From NCBI GenBank assembly GCA_946902985.2, contig OX336393.1, positions 48,359,348 through 48,423,347 of the forward strand: a DNA stretch of 64,000 bases. The letters are read 5' to 3'. This document shows, piece by piece, positions 55,512 through 64,000 of the stretch. Made by a program: the position numbers and the translations under genes. Numbering within the stretch: position 1 is the stretch's first letter; every line of letters starts with the position of its first letter. This stretch comes from Meconema thalassinum (taxonomy: Eukaryota; Arthropoda; Insecta; Orthoptera; Tettigoniidae). The notes below the pieces were generated by a model. That model was not told the origin of the DNA and did no database searches. It worked only from the letters and a program-made list of their open reading frames with translations.

Positions 55512-57828
55512 TGATGATGATTTATTTCCTGCCGCTCCTTCCGGAGCATAGGGCCTTGGCGAAATTTCTCCACGCAGTACGGTTCCTGGCCATTCTCTTC
55601 ACTTGACTCCAGTTCTTGTCCACCTCTGCAATTTCATTTTCGATCGTCCTCTTCCAGGTCTTCTTAGGTCGACCTCGCTTCCTGGCGCCTTGAGGATTCC
55701 AGTCTAGCGCCGCCCTCTCAATAGTTCCGTCCGGCTTCCTTAGTGTGTGACCAATCCCGCGACATTTCCTCTCCTTGATCTGGATGCTAATCGGTTGTTG
55801 ATTGGTGAAGGTCCAAAGATCTTCATTTGAGATTATGTCCGGCCGCCTCACATTCATGATGCGACGCAGACATCTGTTAATGAACACCTGTAGCTGGTTG
55901 TTGATCGGTTTTGTGACTTACCATGTTTCACAGCCGTAGAGAAGAATCGACTTTACGTTGCTATTGAAAAGGTGGAGCTTGGTCTTCCTGGAAATGTTTC
56001 TATTCCTCCAGATGGGGTAGAGCTGGACAAAGGGACCATTTGCCTTCCTGATACGGCTTCGAACATCTTCCTCTGCTCCCCCATCATTTGTGACTATACT
56101 TCCAAGGTAGAGGAAGGACTCAACTCACTCAATTTCCTTTCCGTTGACTGTCAAACTAGTCGTGATGTCAGAATTTATCCTCATCTCTTTGGTCATGTTG
56201 GTGTTGATCATCAGTCCTGCACGTTCTGCTTCTCTCTGCAACCTCCCCAGCTTATCTTCTATGTCTCGGTACCGTTGTGCCATATGACAAATGTCGTCTG
56301 CGAAATCCAGATCTTCCAGCCTGTCATTTATACCCCATTGAATACCCCTCTTCCGACCTCCCATTACCTTCTTCATCACACTATCCAGGACCAACAGGAA
56401 CAGAGTGGGGGAAAGGACACACCCCTGTCTCACTCCGGAACTGACCTTTATCTTTTCTGTTAATTTGCCTTCGTGAAGAACCTGGCACTCATACCCTTCG
56501 TACATCTCTTCCATGATTCTGATGATCTTTGTTAGAATTTTATATTCCTCGAGGGTCTTCCACATGATTCTTTGATTTACGGAGTCGAAGGCTTTCTCGA
56601 AGTCAACAAATGTGAGGTAAAGGGTACTCCGTCACTCCACACTCTGCTCCAGGATGATTCGGAGGGTGTTGATGAGATCCACACAGCTGCGATGTTGTCG
56701 AAATCCAGCCTGTTCCTTCCGAAGCCTTTTTTCTACGCAGTATTTTATACGATTCAGGATGACTCTTTCCAGCACTTTGCTTGGAATGGACAGCAAGGTG
56801 ATACCCCTCCAGTTGTTACAGTTTTTGGTGTCCCCTTTCTTCGGCAACTTGACTATCAACCCCTTCTTCCAGTCGGTTGGTATTTTCTCTTCCTTCCAGA
56901 TCTTCTCCAACAGCGGGTGCAGCAGATCGATCGTAATAACCAGGTCTGCTTTCAGTACTTCCGCTGGGATATTATCCAGACCTTGTGCCATCCCGCATTT
57001 CATCTGCTTCAACGCTGTCCGTATTTCGCCCCGAGTTGGGGAGTCAAGGCTGATGCTTGGGTCACTTTCTGCTTCCTCTTCATCTCCTCGCTGCTTACTT
57101 TCTGGTCCTCTATCTCTATTAAGAACCTCCGCAAAGTGTTCTCTCCATCTTGTCAGCTGCTGTTCACACGTCGTGAGGATCTCGCCCGTCTTGCTCTTCA
57201 CAGGCCTAGTTTTATTAAAACCTGTCTTCGAAAGCATCTTTGTGATGCCATAGAGCTCCTTAACGTCCCCCATTCTTGCCGCTTCTTCTGCTTTCTCCGT
57301 CTGCTCATCAATCCACCTCCTATGATCCTTCCGTACACTCCTCTTTACCTCCCTGTTTGCTGTTGAATACTTTGCTTGTGTGAGAGCCTTCTGCTGCCTA
57401 GTCTTGCAGGTGTTGAGATTGGCCTTAATCTCCTTCCTATAATTTATCTTGTCCCAGGTCTGATCGGATATCCATTCTTTCCGCAGGTAGTTCTTGTACC
57501 CGAGCTGCATCTCACTGGTTTCCACGAAGATATTCTTTACCTCGCTCCACACAGTCTCCGCGTCCTTCTCTGTCTCGGAGTCCAACACCTGGAATTTATT
57601 TCTGAGCTCCAGTTTAAATTGGTCCAATCTCTGCTGGTTCTTAAGCTTGCCCACAACCAACTTGTTGTGCCGAGTGTTAAACTTTCGGCGGACTGCGACG
57701 ATCTTCATGCGGAAGTTGGCAACCACAAGATGATGGTCACTACCAACGTCCGCTCCTCTCTTGTTCCTAACATCTTCCAAGCTTCTTCTGAACCTCCTGC
57801 TCACCGCGATGTGATCAATTTGATTTTC
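55512..57828 (-). mobile_element. LINE-F: 5'-truncated non-LTR retrotransposon with 12-bp duplication
   Basis: The element runs on the minus strand from 57828, inside the endonuclease, to a CAT-repeat tail at about 55512. ACTTCAGGCTAG occurs perfectly at 55500-55511 and 57829-57840, so both ends are known to the base. It is the best preserved LINE in the window. Confidence 0.85.
55522..57828 (-). pseudogene. LINE-F endonuclease end, reverse transcriptase and C-terminal domain
   Basis: One frame, truncated at the 5' end, with three nonsense codons: TGA at 56632-56634, TGA at 56125-56127 and TAA at 55918-55920. It starts NQIDHIAVSRRF and GADVGSDHHLVV (last endonuclease motifs), then a linker with WRGITLLSIPSKVLERVILN (RT 1), RKEQAGFRQHRSCVDLINTL (RT 2), FVDFEKAFDSVNQ (RT 3), GVRQGCVLSPTLF (RT 4), LDFADDICHMAQ (RT 5, catalytic DD), SFLYLGSIV and a C-terminal VFINRCLRRIMNV ... 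KRGRPKKTWKRT. There are no frameshifts. The plus-strand frames at 55972-57840 are shadows of this gene. Confidence 0.85.
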
Positions 57829-57879
57829 ACTTCAGGCTAGAGTCATTTTATATTTCCCCGTAGGGCTCTCCTCCTTAGT

Positions 57880-58575
57880 GAATTATCTTCAGTGGTGATC
57901 CAGATCCGTCTTCTTTGTTCGGAGGATATCTTCAACAAAACTTGCTACAAGTTTCCAATGTTCTTCATTTTGTAGCATTACTGCAACAATATTTTCCGGA
58001 GATATCTCTACATCAATTTGATCTTGAAGAGACTGACTATTTTGGACCCACCGTCCACAAGAGAAGAAGGTGTGATTAGCACTATCTACCTCATTAACAG
58101 AGTAGATACAATCTGGTGAATCCACTTTCCCCATCTTCATAAGATAGGAACAGAAGTACCCATGGCCAGTCAAGAACTGAGTGAGATAATAACCAACCTC
58201 ACCATGTTTCCTCTCTGTCCAAACCTTCACCTGGGGTATCATTCTCCTAGTCCACTGGCATCGGTGTCCTTGCTCCCATTTGATCTGCCAATTATGAAAG
58301 GTTTGTGCTCTTGCTGTTCGTCTTGCATTTTGTAAACCTACTTCCGATTTCCTCCAGTAAATGTACTTGCGTTCTTTCGCTAGCTAAAATTTGGAATTAT
58401 CCCAGCAATAACAAGAACTGCTTCTTCAGAGACCGTGCGATAAGCAGATGCCGCGCGTAAAGCACCCAGCCTCTGCACTTGTGCTAGTGACTTCTTATAA
58501 ATTTCCTTATCTAGGGCATCCGCCCATATTTACGCTCCATACAGCAGAACTGAATGGATGGCTGTCATCAGTCAC
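57880..58575 (-). pseudogene. LINE-G: R1-like C-terminal domain
   Basis: On the minus strand the decayed part 58575-58243 reads VLLYGA.IWADAL, QVQRLGALRAASAYRTVSEE and VIAGIIPNF; the open frame 58242-57889 continues VWTERKHGEVGYYLTQFLTG, HTFFSCGRW, ISPENIVAVMLQNEEHWK. This is the post-RT and zinc-tail region of R1-clade LINEs. The zinc motif has lost one Cys (CIYS). No RT is present, so only the 3' end was inserted or survives. Confidence 0.65.
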
Positions 58576-58576
58576 A

Positions 58577-58622
58577 ATAATAGTAATAATAATAATAATT
58601 AAAATAATAACAATAATAATAT
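58577..58622. repeat. AAT microsatellite
   Basis: AATAATAGTAATAATAATAA-type run with a few interruptions. Confidence 0.85.
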
Positions 58623-58660
58623 GGTGTTTGAAGATTTTCTTCGCCTATTTTCATTTATGA

Positions 58661-58750
58661 AACACTATTACCGTGAAGAACTAAATAGCATATTTTGATA
58701 TATCCTACTTATATTAATTGCCTTTGTCAACATACAAATGTTCAGTTACT
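58661..58750 (+). mobile_element. Family T element, subfamily A, 5' end only
   Basis: ACTATTACCGTGAAGAACTA, TAGCATATTTTGATATATCC and GCCTTTGTCAACATACAAA match the first 90 bases of A2 and A3. Confidence 0.55.
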
Positions 58751-58929
58751 TTCCGTTCAAAGACACTTAGAGTATTCTTACCATCGCCCATGCTTCTGAT
58801 CCGTGTGTCACAACCGTTCTTGTAAAGTTTGACTTTGAGGTTCCTCGATAAAAGTACACACAAAACTCAAATAATATTAGTAAGCATAGTAGACTATTTA
58901 ACATTGCAGCTAACGATAGGCTACTGATA

Positions 58930-59616
58930 TGCGAGGGCTGTTCTTTTTGAAGTTACGATGGACCGTATAAAAATAAAAGATTTACACGCCAAACTGGTTT
59001 TACTACTAAATGTTTGCTTGTTTTATTCTTATGTCTCAACATAATCACCAAAACGATTGAAACGTTTGTCGTATCGTTACACCTGCTTTCCAGTGCCCTC
59101 GACAAAAACTTATGCCACCACTGAGGTTGGTACGTCTGGAGAGTCTCCTGAAGTTTTCCCTTTTTGGCGAGGCATTGCCGCCCAACCATACCTTCAATTC
59201 TCGAAAAAGTTGACAATTATTCACGACCGCACTGTGCCAATATTGCGATAGACTTTTTCAAAAAATTCAAGTGTAAAGTTTTGGACCATCTGCCGTTTAG
59301 TCCAAACCAGCACTGAATGGTTTTCACCTTTTTCGAGAATTGAAGGTTTGGTTGGGCGGCAACGCCTCCCCGAAAAGGAAACACTTCAGGAGACTCTCCA
59401 GACGTATCCACCTCAGTGGCGGCAGAATATTTTGCCGAGGGCATTGGAAAGCTGGTGTAACGATACGACAAATGTTTCAATCGTTTTGGTGATTATGTTG
59501 AGACATAAGAATAAAACAAGCAAACATTTAGCAGTAAAATCAGTTTGTATGTCAATCTGTTATTCTTACACAGTCCATCGGAAGTTGAAAATAAATTAAA
59601 AAACAACCAGCCCTCG
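58930..59616. mobile_element. Palindromic mariner derivative
   Basis: Both arms (58930-59208 and 59327-59616) are inverted copies of the same mariner 3' end: outward-facing termini CGAGGGCTG and, in the right arm, a frame giving YDKCFNRFGDYVET, the C-terminus of a mariner transposase; the left arm gives the same on the minus strand. A spacer of about 120 bases separates them. No N-terminal or catalytic part exists. Confidence 0.7.
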
Positions 59617-59989
59617 TATTTACACTATTCCGAAGTCTGTCCCGTAAAGCAAAGCTAAACCTAGTTGCGTTAAAATCAAACACGTCTACAGAACCTAAAT
59701 AAGAGCCTACTCGATTGCGTGTTGCAGTTTTATATACCAGTAATTTTGGATATCTATGTTCTTGCTGATACGGAATTGAAAAAACAAATATTCTCCCTCG
59801 AGGCACACAGAGTACAGTCGTGTTTCAATTCTTGCGAGCGATACATATATCTGTGACAGTAGCAAGTCAAAGAGACGCCATGAAGCGTGTAGGCTCACCC
59901 ACACATGTGGCTGCACAGCGTCAATGATACGGTTCAAAGGTCTGGGAATATGTCTCTCCTCGGGCGACGCAAAGAGTTGATGTTCAATA

Positions 59990-60130
59990 TTTTCCTGTTT
60001 TCCAAGCAGGGTATCCAAGTGGTAGCTGCTGTTAGGAATCCCGCTGCTAGAACCGGTTTGTCGCCCCGGAGATCCGGGTTTGATTCCCGGCTGTGGCAAG
60101 TAATTTAACTCCGGTCTGAAGGCTGGAATG
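59990..60130 (+). repeat. tRNA-derived SINE fragment related to S2
   Basis: B box GGGTTTGATTCCCGGC followed by GCAAGTAATTTAACTCCGGT and CTGAAGGCTGGAATGGGGTA, the S2 head-to-body junction. Confidence 0.65.
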
Positions 60131-60214
60131 GGGTATATTCACTTTTTAGACAGTGCATCATTACTGAAACGTTTTCCAGTGAATCTATTTATCTGTCCAT
60201 GTTTTCAAGAACAT

Positions 60215-60312
60215 AAGTTCGATGCTTTTCAGTCCGTCAACACGATTGTACCCAAATGAGATGGGTCATTCCCTAATCCTGAAAAAATTACATGAGATTA
60301 ATAAATATTAAT
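60215..60312 (+). repeat. Dispersed repeat family R, copy
   Basis: GATGCTTTTCAGTCCGTCAA, ACGATTGTACCCAAATGAGA and ACATGAGATTAATAAATATT; reverse copies at 30105 and 63235. Confidence 0.65.
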
Positions 60313-60325
60313 AATAATAAATAAG

Positions 60326-60450
60326 GAGCCTCCGTGGCTTAGGCGGCAGCACGCCGGCCTCACACCGCTGGGTCCGTGGCTCAAGTCCCGGTCACTACAT
60401 GTGAGATTTGTGCTGGGCAATGCGGAGGCAGACAGGATTTTCTCCGGGTT
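60326..60450 (+). repeat. SINE family S6, copy truncated by LINE-H
   Basis: CCTCCGTGGCTTAGGCGGCA head and body up to TTTTCTCCGGGTT, where LINE-H coding sequence begins without a spacer. Confidence 0.75.
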
Positions 60451-60847
60451 TCAAATGAAATAAAAATTGAAAGAGGTGTGAGACAGGGATGTGTACTGTC
60501 TCCATTATTGTTCAACACCTACTCTGAAGACGTAATTCAAAGTGCCCTTTTGGGTGTTGCATCAGGGATTAAGGTGAATGGAAAATTTGTAAATAATGTA
60601 AGATTTGCGGAAGATACTCTACTAATCGCTGGATGCCTTGAAGATTTACAACTGTTGACGGATAGAGTGGTAGAGTCCTGCGAGGAAAGTGGTGTAGCTC
60701 TAAATGTTAAGAAAACCAGTTTCACATTAATTTCGAAAGAGAATTATCCAGGAAATTCGATAATCGAAGGTGAAGCAATTCAAAGAGTTCAGAAATACCG
60801 ATATTTAGGAACCATAATTAATGATACCAATGATTGCTCTCTAGAAA
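60451..60847 (+). pseudogene. LINE-H reverse transcriptase fragment
   Basis: Reads SNEIKIERGVRQGCVLSPLL (RT 4), FNTYSEDVIQSAL and VRFAEDTLLIA, where the catalytic pair of RT 5 is AED instead of ADD, then LNVKKTSFTLIS and YRYLGTIIND. The frame runs on into the TIR element, so its C-terminal 25 residues are not LINE. The first 25 residues belong to the S6 SINE. Inactive. Confidence 0.7.
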
Positions 60848-61727
60848 GGGACACTAGGGCTGAGTTTTTCAACTTCCACATTTTCTATCAGAATGAGTTG
60901 AAATTTAAACTGCATACTTAGAATGGTAACACTAAATCACATACAACATTTAAAACAATTGGATCAAACGTAATTGATTTTTTACTAATTATATTATTAA
61001 AATATACCGTGTGATCAAAATGCTCCATGCGCATTAGCAATTGTGTAAAACGCTTGATATTTTCATTACATATACATAAAACTATTCTAAATATTATAAC
61101 ATTGAGACATTTCAGGAAAGTGATACATGTATGCTGTCAGATAAATTTTTTCTTTATATGCCATCATGTGTTACGAATTTTGATAACTTTTCATAGTTTT
61201 TTATTTTTTTGGTCTGTAATTTACAAAATGGCTGGAGATATTGCAATGTTATCTTGCAACACATGTGTTTCTGAATATCCAGTGATTTTTTTAGTAGAAT
61301 TGGTGAATACCTCATGCACATGGAGCATTTTGATTACTTAAAAACGTTGTTTGGAGATAAAAGCATTTTTATAAAATCGCATGCTATATTAACCAATTTG
61401 GCTCACCCAATGAAACTTTTGTGGAAAAAAATGTGAAAAATACAATATTTTGTTGTAGAGATAAAGAGCATGGAGACCTTTCGTTTGAGTTAACCTACGA
61501 CTTTCTAGGATTTCTAGTTTTAAAAGTATAGCCTACTTTCTATGATTTGCCTTCCATCTTCTTTTTACGCAGAGGAGATTTAAAAATGTCGCTGAGCCTT
61601 TAAAAATGGCGGTGCATGAAAACTGTTTTACTGAAATGTTCCATAGGGGTCCATAAGATATATATATGGGAAAAACAAAAAACAGTTATTTTGTCATTTT
61701 TGCCTAAAAACTCAGCCCTAGTGTCCC
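60848..61727. mobile_element. Non-autonomous TIR element inside LINE-H
   Basis: GGGACACTAGGGCTGAGTTT at 60848 onward and its complement ending at 61727 are perfect inverted repeats of 22 bases. The interior is AT-rich and contains another inverted-repeat element at 61012-61338. The flanking duplication is not clear, so the superfamily is open. Confidence 0.7.
61012..61338. mobile_element. Nested MITE-like element
   Basis: GTGATCAAAATGCTCCATGC at 61012 and the inverted form (GCACATGGAGCATTTTGATT) at 61317-61336 bound about 327 bases without coding content. Confidence 0.55.
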
Positions 61728-62200
61728 TTTTGGCAAGGATAGGACAAGCCAGAAGTGCATTCAATCAAATGAAAAATGTATTATGCAATAGAGACATTAG
61801 TTTAAATTTAAAACTCAGGTTGCTAAAATGTTATGTGTTCTCGGTACTCTTCTACGGTATGGAAGCTTGGACACTCAAACAAGATATGATTAACAGACTA
61901 GAGGCGTTGAGATGTGGACATATCGAAGGATGTTCCGAGTAAGCTGGATGGATAGAATCACAAATCTTGAGATATTGCGTAGGATATAATGAGAGGAGAC
62001 AAGTATAGTCTTCTAGAAGAAATTATTCAAGGGAAGTGCAAAAGGAGTCAAGGAAGAAGAAGGATCTCTTGGTTGGAAAATTTAAACAAATGGTTCAAGT
62101 GTAGTTCCAGTGAACCTTTCAGTGCTGCTAGATCCAAAAAAGAGACTGTCAGTCTGAAAGACTGGGCTTTATATCATTTTAAATGCTACAAATGCTGAAA
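61728..62200 (+). pseudogene. LINE-H C-terminal domain
   Basis: ARIGQARSAFNQMKNVLCN, LRLLKCYVFSVLFYGMEAWT and, in shifted frames, MFRVSWMDRI and LLEEIIQGKCKRSQGRRRI, then W. The methionine at 61616 lies in the TIR element and is not a real start. At least two shifts. Confidence 0.65.
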
Positions 62201-63021
62201 AACGCTAGAAAGACTCTTCACATGTTAGAAAATTATCTGCATAATACTTACCTTGTTTTTTTATACTTTACCTTGTTTCAAATTACTCGAAAATCTTCGT
62301 ATGTTTTCACTGCAACAGTGGAACTTGCAGTAAAATATATCTCGATAATAGTTTACCTTTTTTTTAAATCGTTTAAAACCATTTTTTTTCTTCGTTTGGT
62401 AGAATAATGACAAGGATATAAAAGTAAAATGAACTAAAAGAACACAATTTGTACGTGTCCTATTTCGTTGAGCACCAGTTGATTCACCTATATTAACTGT
62501 AATGCTTTGTAATGTCTAACGTTCCGTAAAGGCTTTATTTCATTCAACGCTTGTTGTATCCATTTTAACATTTCCTAACTTTTTACGCGCTCGATATTCT
62601 TTATTTCGTTGAACACTAGTTCTAGCTTTAGTAGAAATATTAGCAATATTACCATCAACGGACTCCATTGTAACACTTTACTAGACCTCACAAAATGTTA
62701 AACTTGTCAAGTCGAGTTGTAGACTATAAGTAAATCTGCGAACTAACCCTGATGTCATCACAGAGATAGCCATAATCACATGCGTACTGCGTGCTGGCTG
62801 GATGACGTCACGCTCACCGGAGCGCTCCGGGAAAGGAAGAACCTGAAGCGGTACTATGACGTCACACACCTCAGTGCATTCTTGGTACATTTCGTCCTGT
62901 CACCGTAACGTAACGCCAGACCCCAGCGTAACGACGAAGTCGACAAGATCATTTAAAATGATAAAACTGAATTGCTGTGATGATCGCCAACCTTCTTAGA
63001 GGAGACGGCACATGAAGAGGA
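62201..63021. other. Unassigned sequence
   Basis: No gene or recognised repeat. A modestly GC-rich patch at 62740-62950 carries several ACGTCAC and GACGTCA motifs (CRE-like palindromes), which may be chance. Confidence 0.35.
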
Positions 63022-63225
63022 AGACTCCGGTTTTCCCTGTCACAAAATTTCATTCCAGCAACACTCTCCACTATCATTTCATTTCATCTGTCATGCATTT
63101 AATCATTGCCCCAGGGGTGTGCGACAGGCTTCGGCAGCCGGCACAGTATACATCCTCCCCGCTAGATGGGGGCTTCATTCATTTCATTCCCTGAACCGGT
63201 CGGTCGACTGGAAGCAAGCTGTGGA
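63022..63225 (+). repeat. SINE family S6, 3' part
   Basis: ACTCCGGTTTTCCCTGTCAC to GGCTTCGGCAGCCGGCACAG and on to GGTCGACTGGAAGCAAGCTG, extending further 3' than the copy at 18334. Confidence 0.75.
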
Positions 63226-63234
63226 TTATTTTTC

Positions 63235-63395
63235 AATAATAATCCAAGTGTATTTAATAATCTCACGTAATTTCTTCAGGATTCGGGAATAACCCATCTC
63301 ATTTGGGTACAATCGTGTTTACCGACTGAAAAGCATCAAACTTTTGTTTACTAAGGCAACTCAGAAAAATGCCTTAAAATACCATAAAGCCCATG
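63235..63395 (-). repeat. Dispersed repeat family R, copy
   Basis: The minus strand has GATGCTTTTCAGTCGGTAAA, ACGATTGTACCCAAATGAGA and TGAGATTATTAAATACAC, followed upstream by a conserved TTGCCTTAGTAAACAAAAG. Confidence 0.65.
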
Positions 63396-63419
63396 TTTTC
63401 ATTACCGCTTGCCATCAAG

Positions 63420-63870
63420 TAAAATCCACGATAGTGTTCCGATTGTTTCCTCCTCTAGTAGGTCGCACGCATGGCTGACCCACTCGGTTCTCTTTCCGGA
63501 AACAGAGGGATTTGTTGTAGCTATCCAAGACCAAGTTGTTGCTACTCGAAGTTATCGGAAATGTATCATAAACGATCCAGCAAGAGAGAGTGAGAAGTGT
63601 CGCCGCTGTGGCAAATGTAGTGAGACCATTCAACACATAATATCAGGTTGTTCCCACCTTGCCAACACAGACTACAAACATCGACATTATCCACCAGAAA
63701 CTGGCCTTGAAGTACAAACTTCTTCAAAGCTCCGTCCCCTATTGGAAATACACACCATCCGCAGTACTCGAAAATGCCACACACAAGCTCTATTGGGACA
63801 TAGGAGTTGTGACAGATGTTGCAGTCAGTAACAACCGGCCAGATATCATTGTCATCAATAAAGAACACAG
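63420..63870 (+). pseudogene. LINE-E-type C-terminal fragment
   Basis: GFVVAIQDQVVATRSYRKCI, KCRRCGKCSETIQHIISGC (complete zinc-type motif) and, after a one-base shift near 63675, NIDIIHQKLALKYKLLQ, WKYTPSAVLENATHKLYWD and NNRPDIIVINKEH. It matches LINE-E in order but keeps residues that LINE-E lost. A SINE at 63871 cuts it before the D of the PD...D signature. Confidence 0.65.
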
Positions 63871-64000
63871 GGGAAGCCTCCGTGGCTTAGGCGGCAGCAC
63901 GCCGGCCTCTCACCGCTGGGTCTGTGGTTCAAATCCCGGCCACTCCATGTGAGATCTGTGCTGGACAAAACGGAGGCAGACAGGTTTTTCTCCGGGTACT
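63871..64000 (+). repeat. SINE family S6, runs off the window end
   Basis: CCTCCGTGGCTTAGGCGGCA and GTGGTTCAAATCCCGG with the usual S6 body up to TTTTTCTCCGGGTACT. The 3' part is outside the window. Confidence 0.8.

Larger units (their letters stand above)
59617..60325. other. Mostly unassigned sequence with SINE and family R pieces
   Basis: No coding signature. Contains the SINE fragment at 59990-60130 and a family R copy at 60215-60312. Confidence 0.4.
60451..62200 (+). mobile_element. LINE-H: truncated LINE split by a TIR element
   Basis: Segments 60451-60847 and 61728-62200 hold the last third of a reverse transcriptase and the C-terminal domain of one LINE. The 880-base interruption has its own inverted ends. 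Confidence 0.65.

Noticed and set aside
56572..57366. 264-codon plus-strand frame
   Set aside because: Antisense shadow of the LINE-F reverse transcriptase, whose motifs are clear on the minus strand. The same holds for 55972-56463, 56654-57253 and 57376-57840.
62740..62950. Cluster of GACGTCA-like motifs as a regulatory region
   Set aside because: Short palindromes in a GC-richer patch with no adjacent gene; not supportable as a promoter.

Overview
The window looks like intergenic or intronic DNA from a transposon-rich arthropod genome, most likely an insect. The evidence is AT-rich sequence full of tRNA-derived SINEs, 5'-truncated LINEs, a BEL/Pao LTR retrotransposon, mariner, P-like, PIF/Harbinger, piggyBac-like and Helitron-like elements, eukaryotic splice signals and microsatellites. 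A polyneopteran insect is a guess from repeat load and LINE style. I found no intact host gene, no functional tRNA or rRNA gene and no CRISPR. Almost every coding segment is a piece of a mobile element, and all but the BEL/Pao element are clearly broken.

Layout. 1-2.9 kb: SINEs inserted in SINEs, plus a foldback element. 2.97-14.34 kb: an endonuclease/reverse-transcriptase LINE (LINE-A) split by a 7.8-kb P-element-like transposon with a THAP domain; the LINE frame resumes exactly across the insertion. 14.4-18.3 kb: non-coding repeats, including the first member of a recurrent family here called family T. 18.3-20.7 kb: SINE and LINE-B. 21.0-29.5 kb: an internally deleted mariner carrying a nearly intact BEL/Pao element. 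30.3-31.9 kb: LINE fragment split by a palindrome, then a family T copy. 32.1-36.9 kb: an unassigned TIR transposon, a piggyBac-like MITE, a SINE, and a PIF/Harbinger derivative with an eleven-unit 74-bp array. 37-42 kb: minisatellite, composite repeat, Helitron-like element with about 160-bp repeats, SINEs and a 0.6-kb polypurine tract. 43-53.6 kb: five long family T copies separated by SINE, LINE and MITE fragments. 53.6-58.6 kb: LINE-E split by an 1175-bp DNA element with a perfect 8-bp duplication, LINE-F with a perfect 12-bp duplication, and an R1-like LINE tail. 58.7-64 kb: a palindromic mariner derivative, SINEs, LINE-H split by a TIR element with another nested inside, and further fragments.

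The genes do not form a pathway. The content is a stratigraphy of insertions: many older elements are cut by younger ones, and several breaks can be read to the base from target-site duplications. The most distinctive unexplained item is family T: non-coding elements with a hairpin near each end, an inverted terminal motif and a variable number of internal repeat units, present about nine times. All comparisons were made by eye; family assignments rest on recognised motifs, not on searches.
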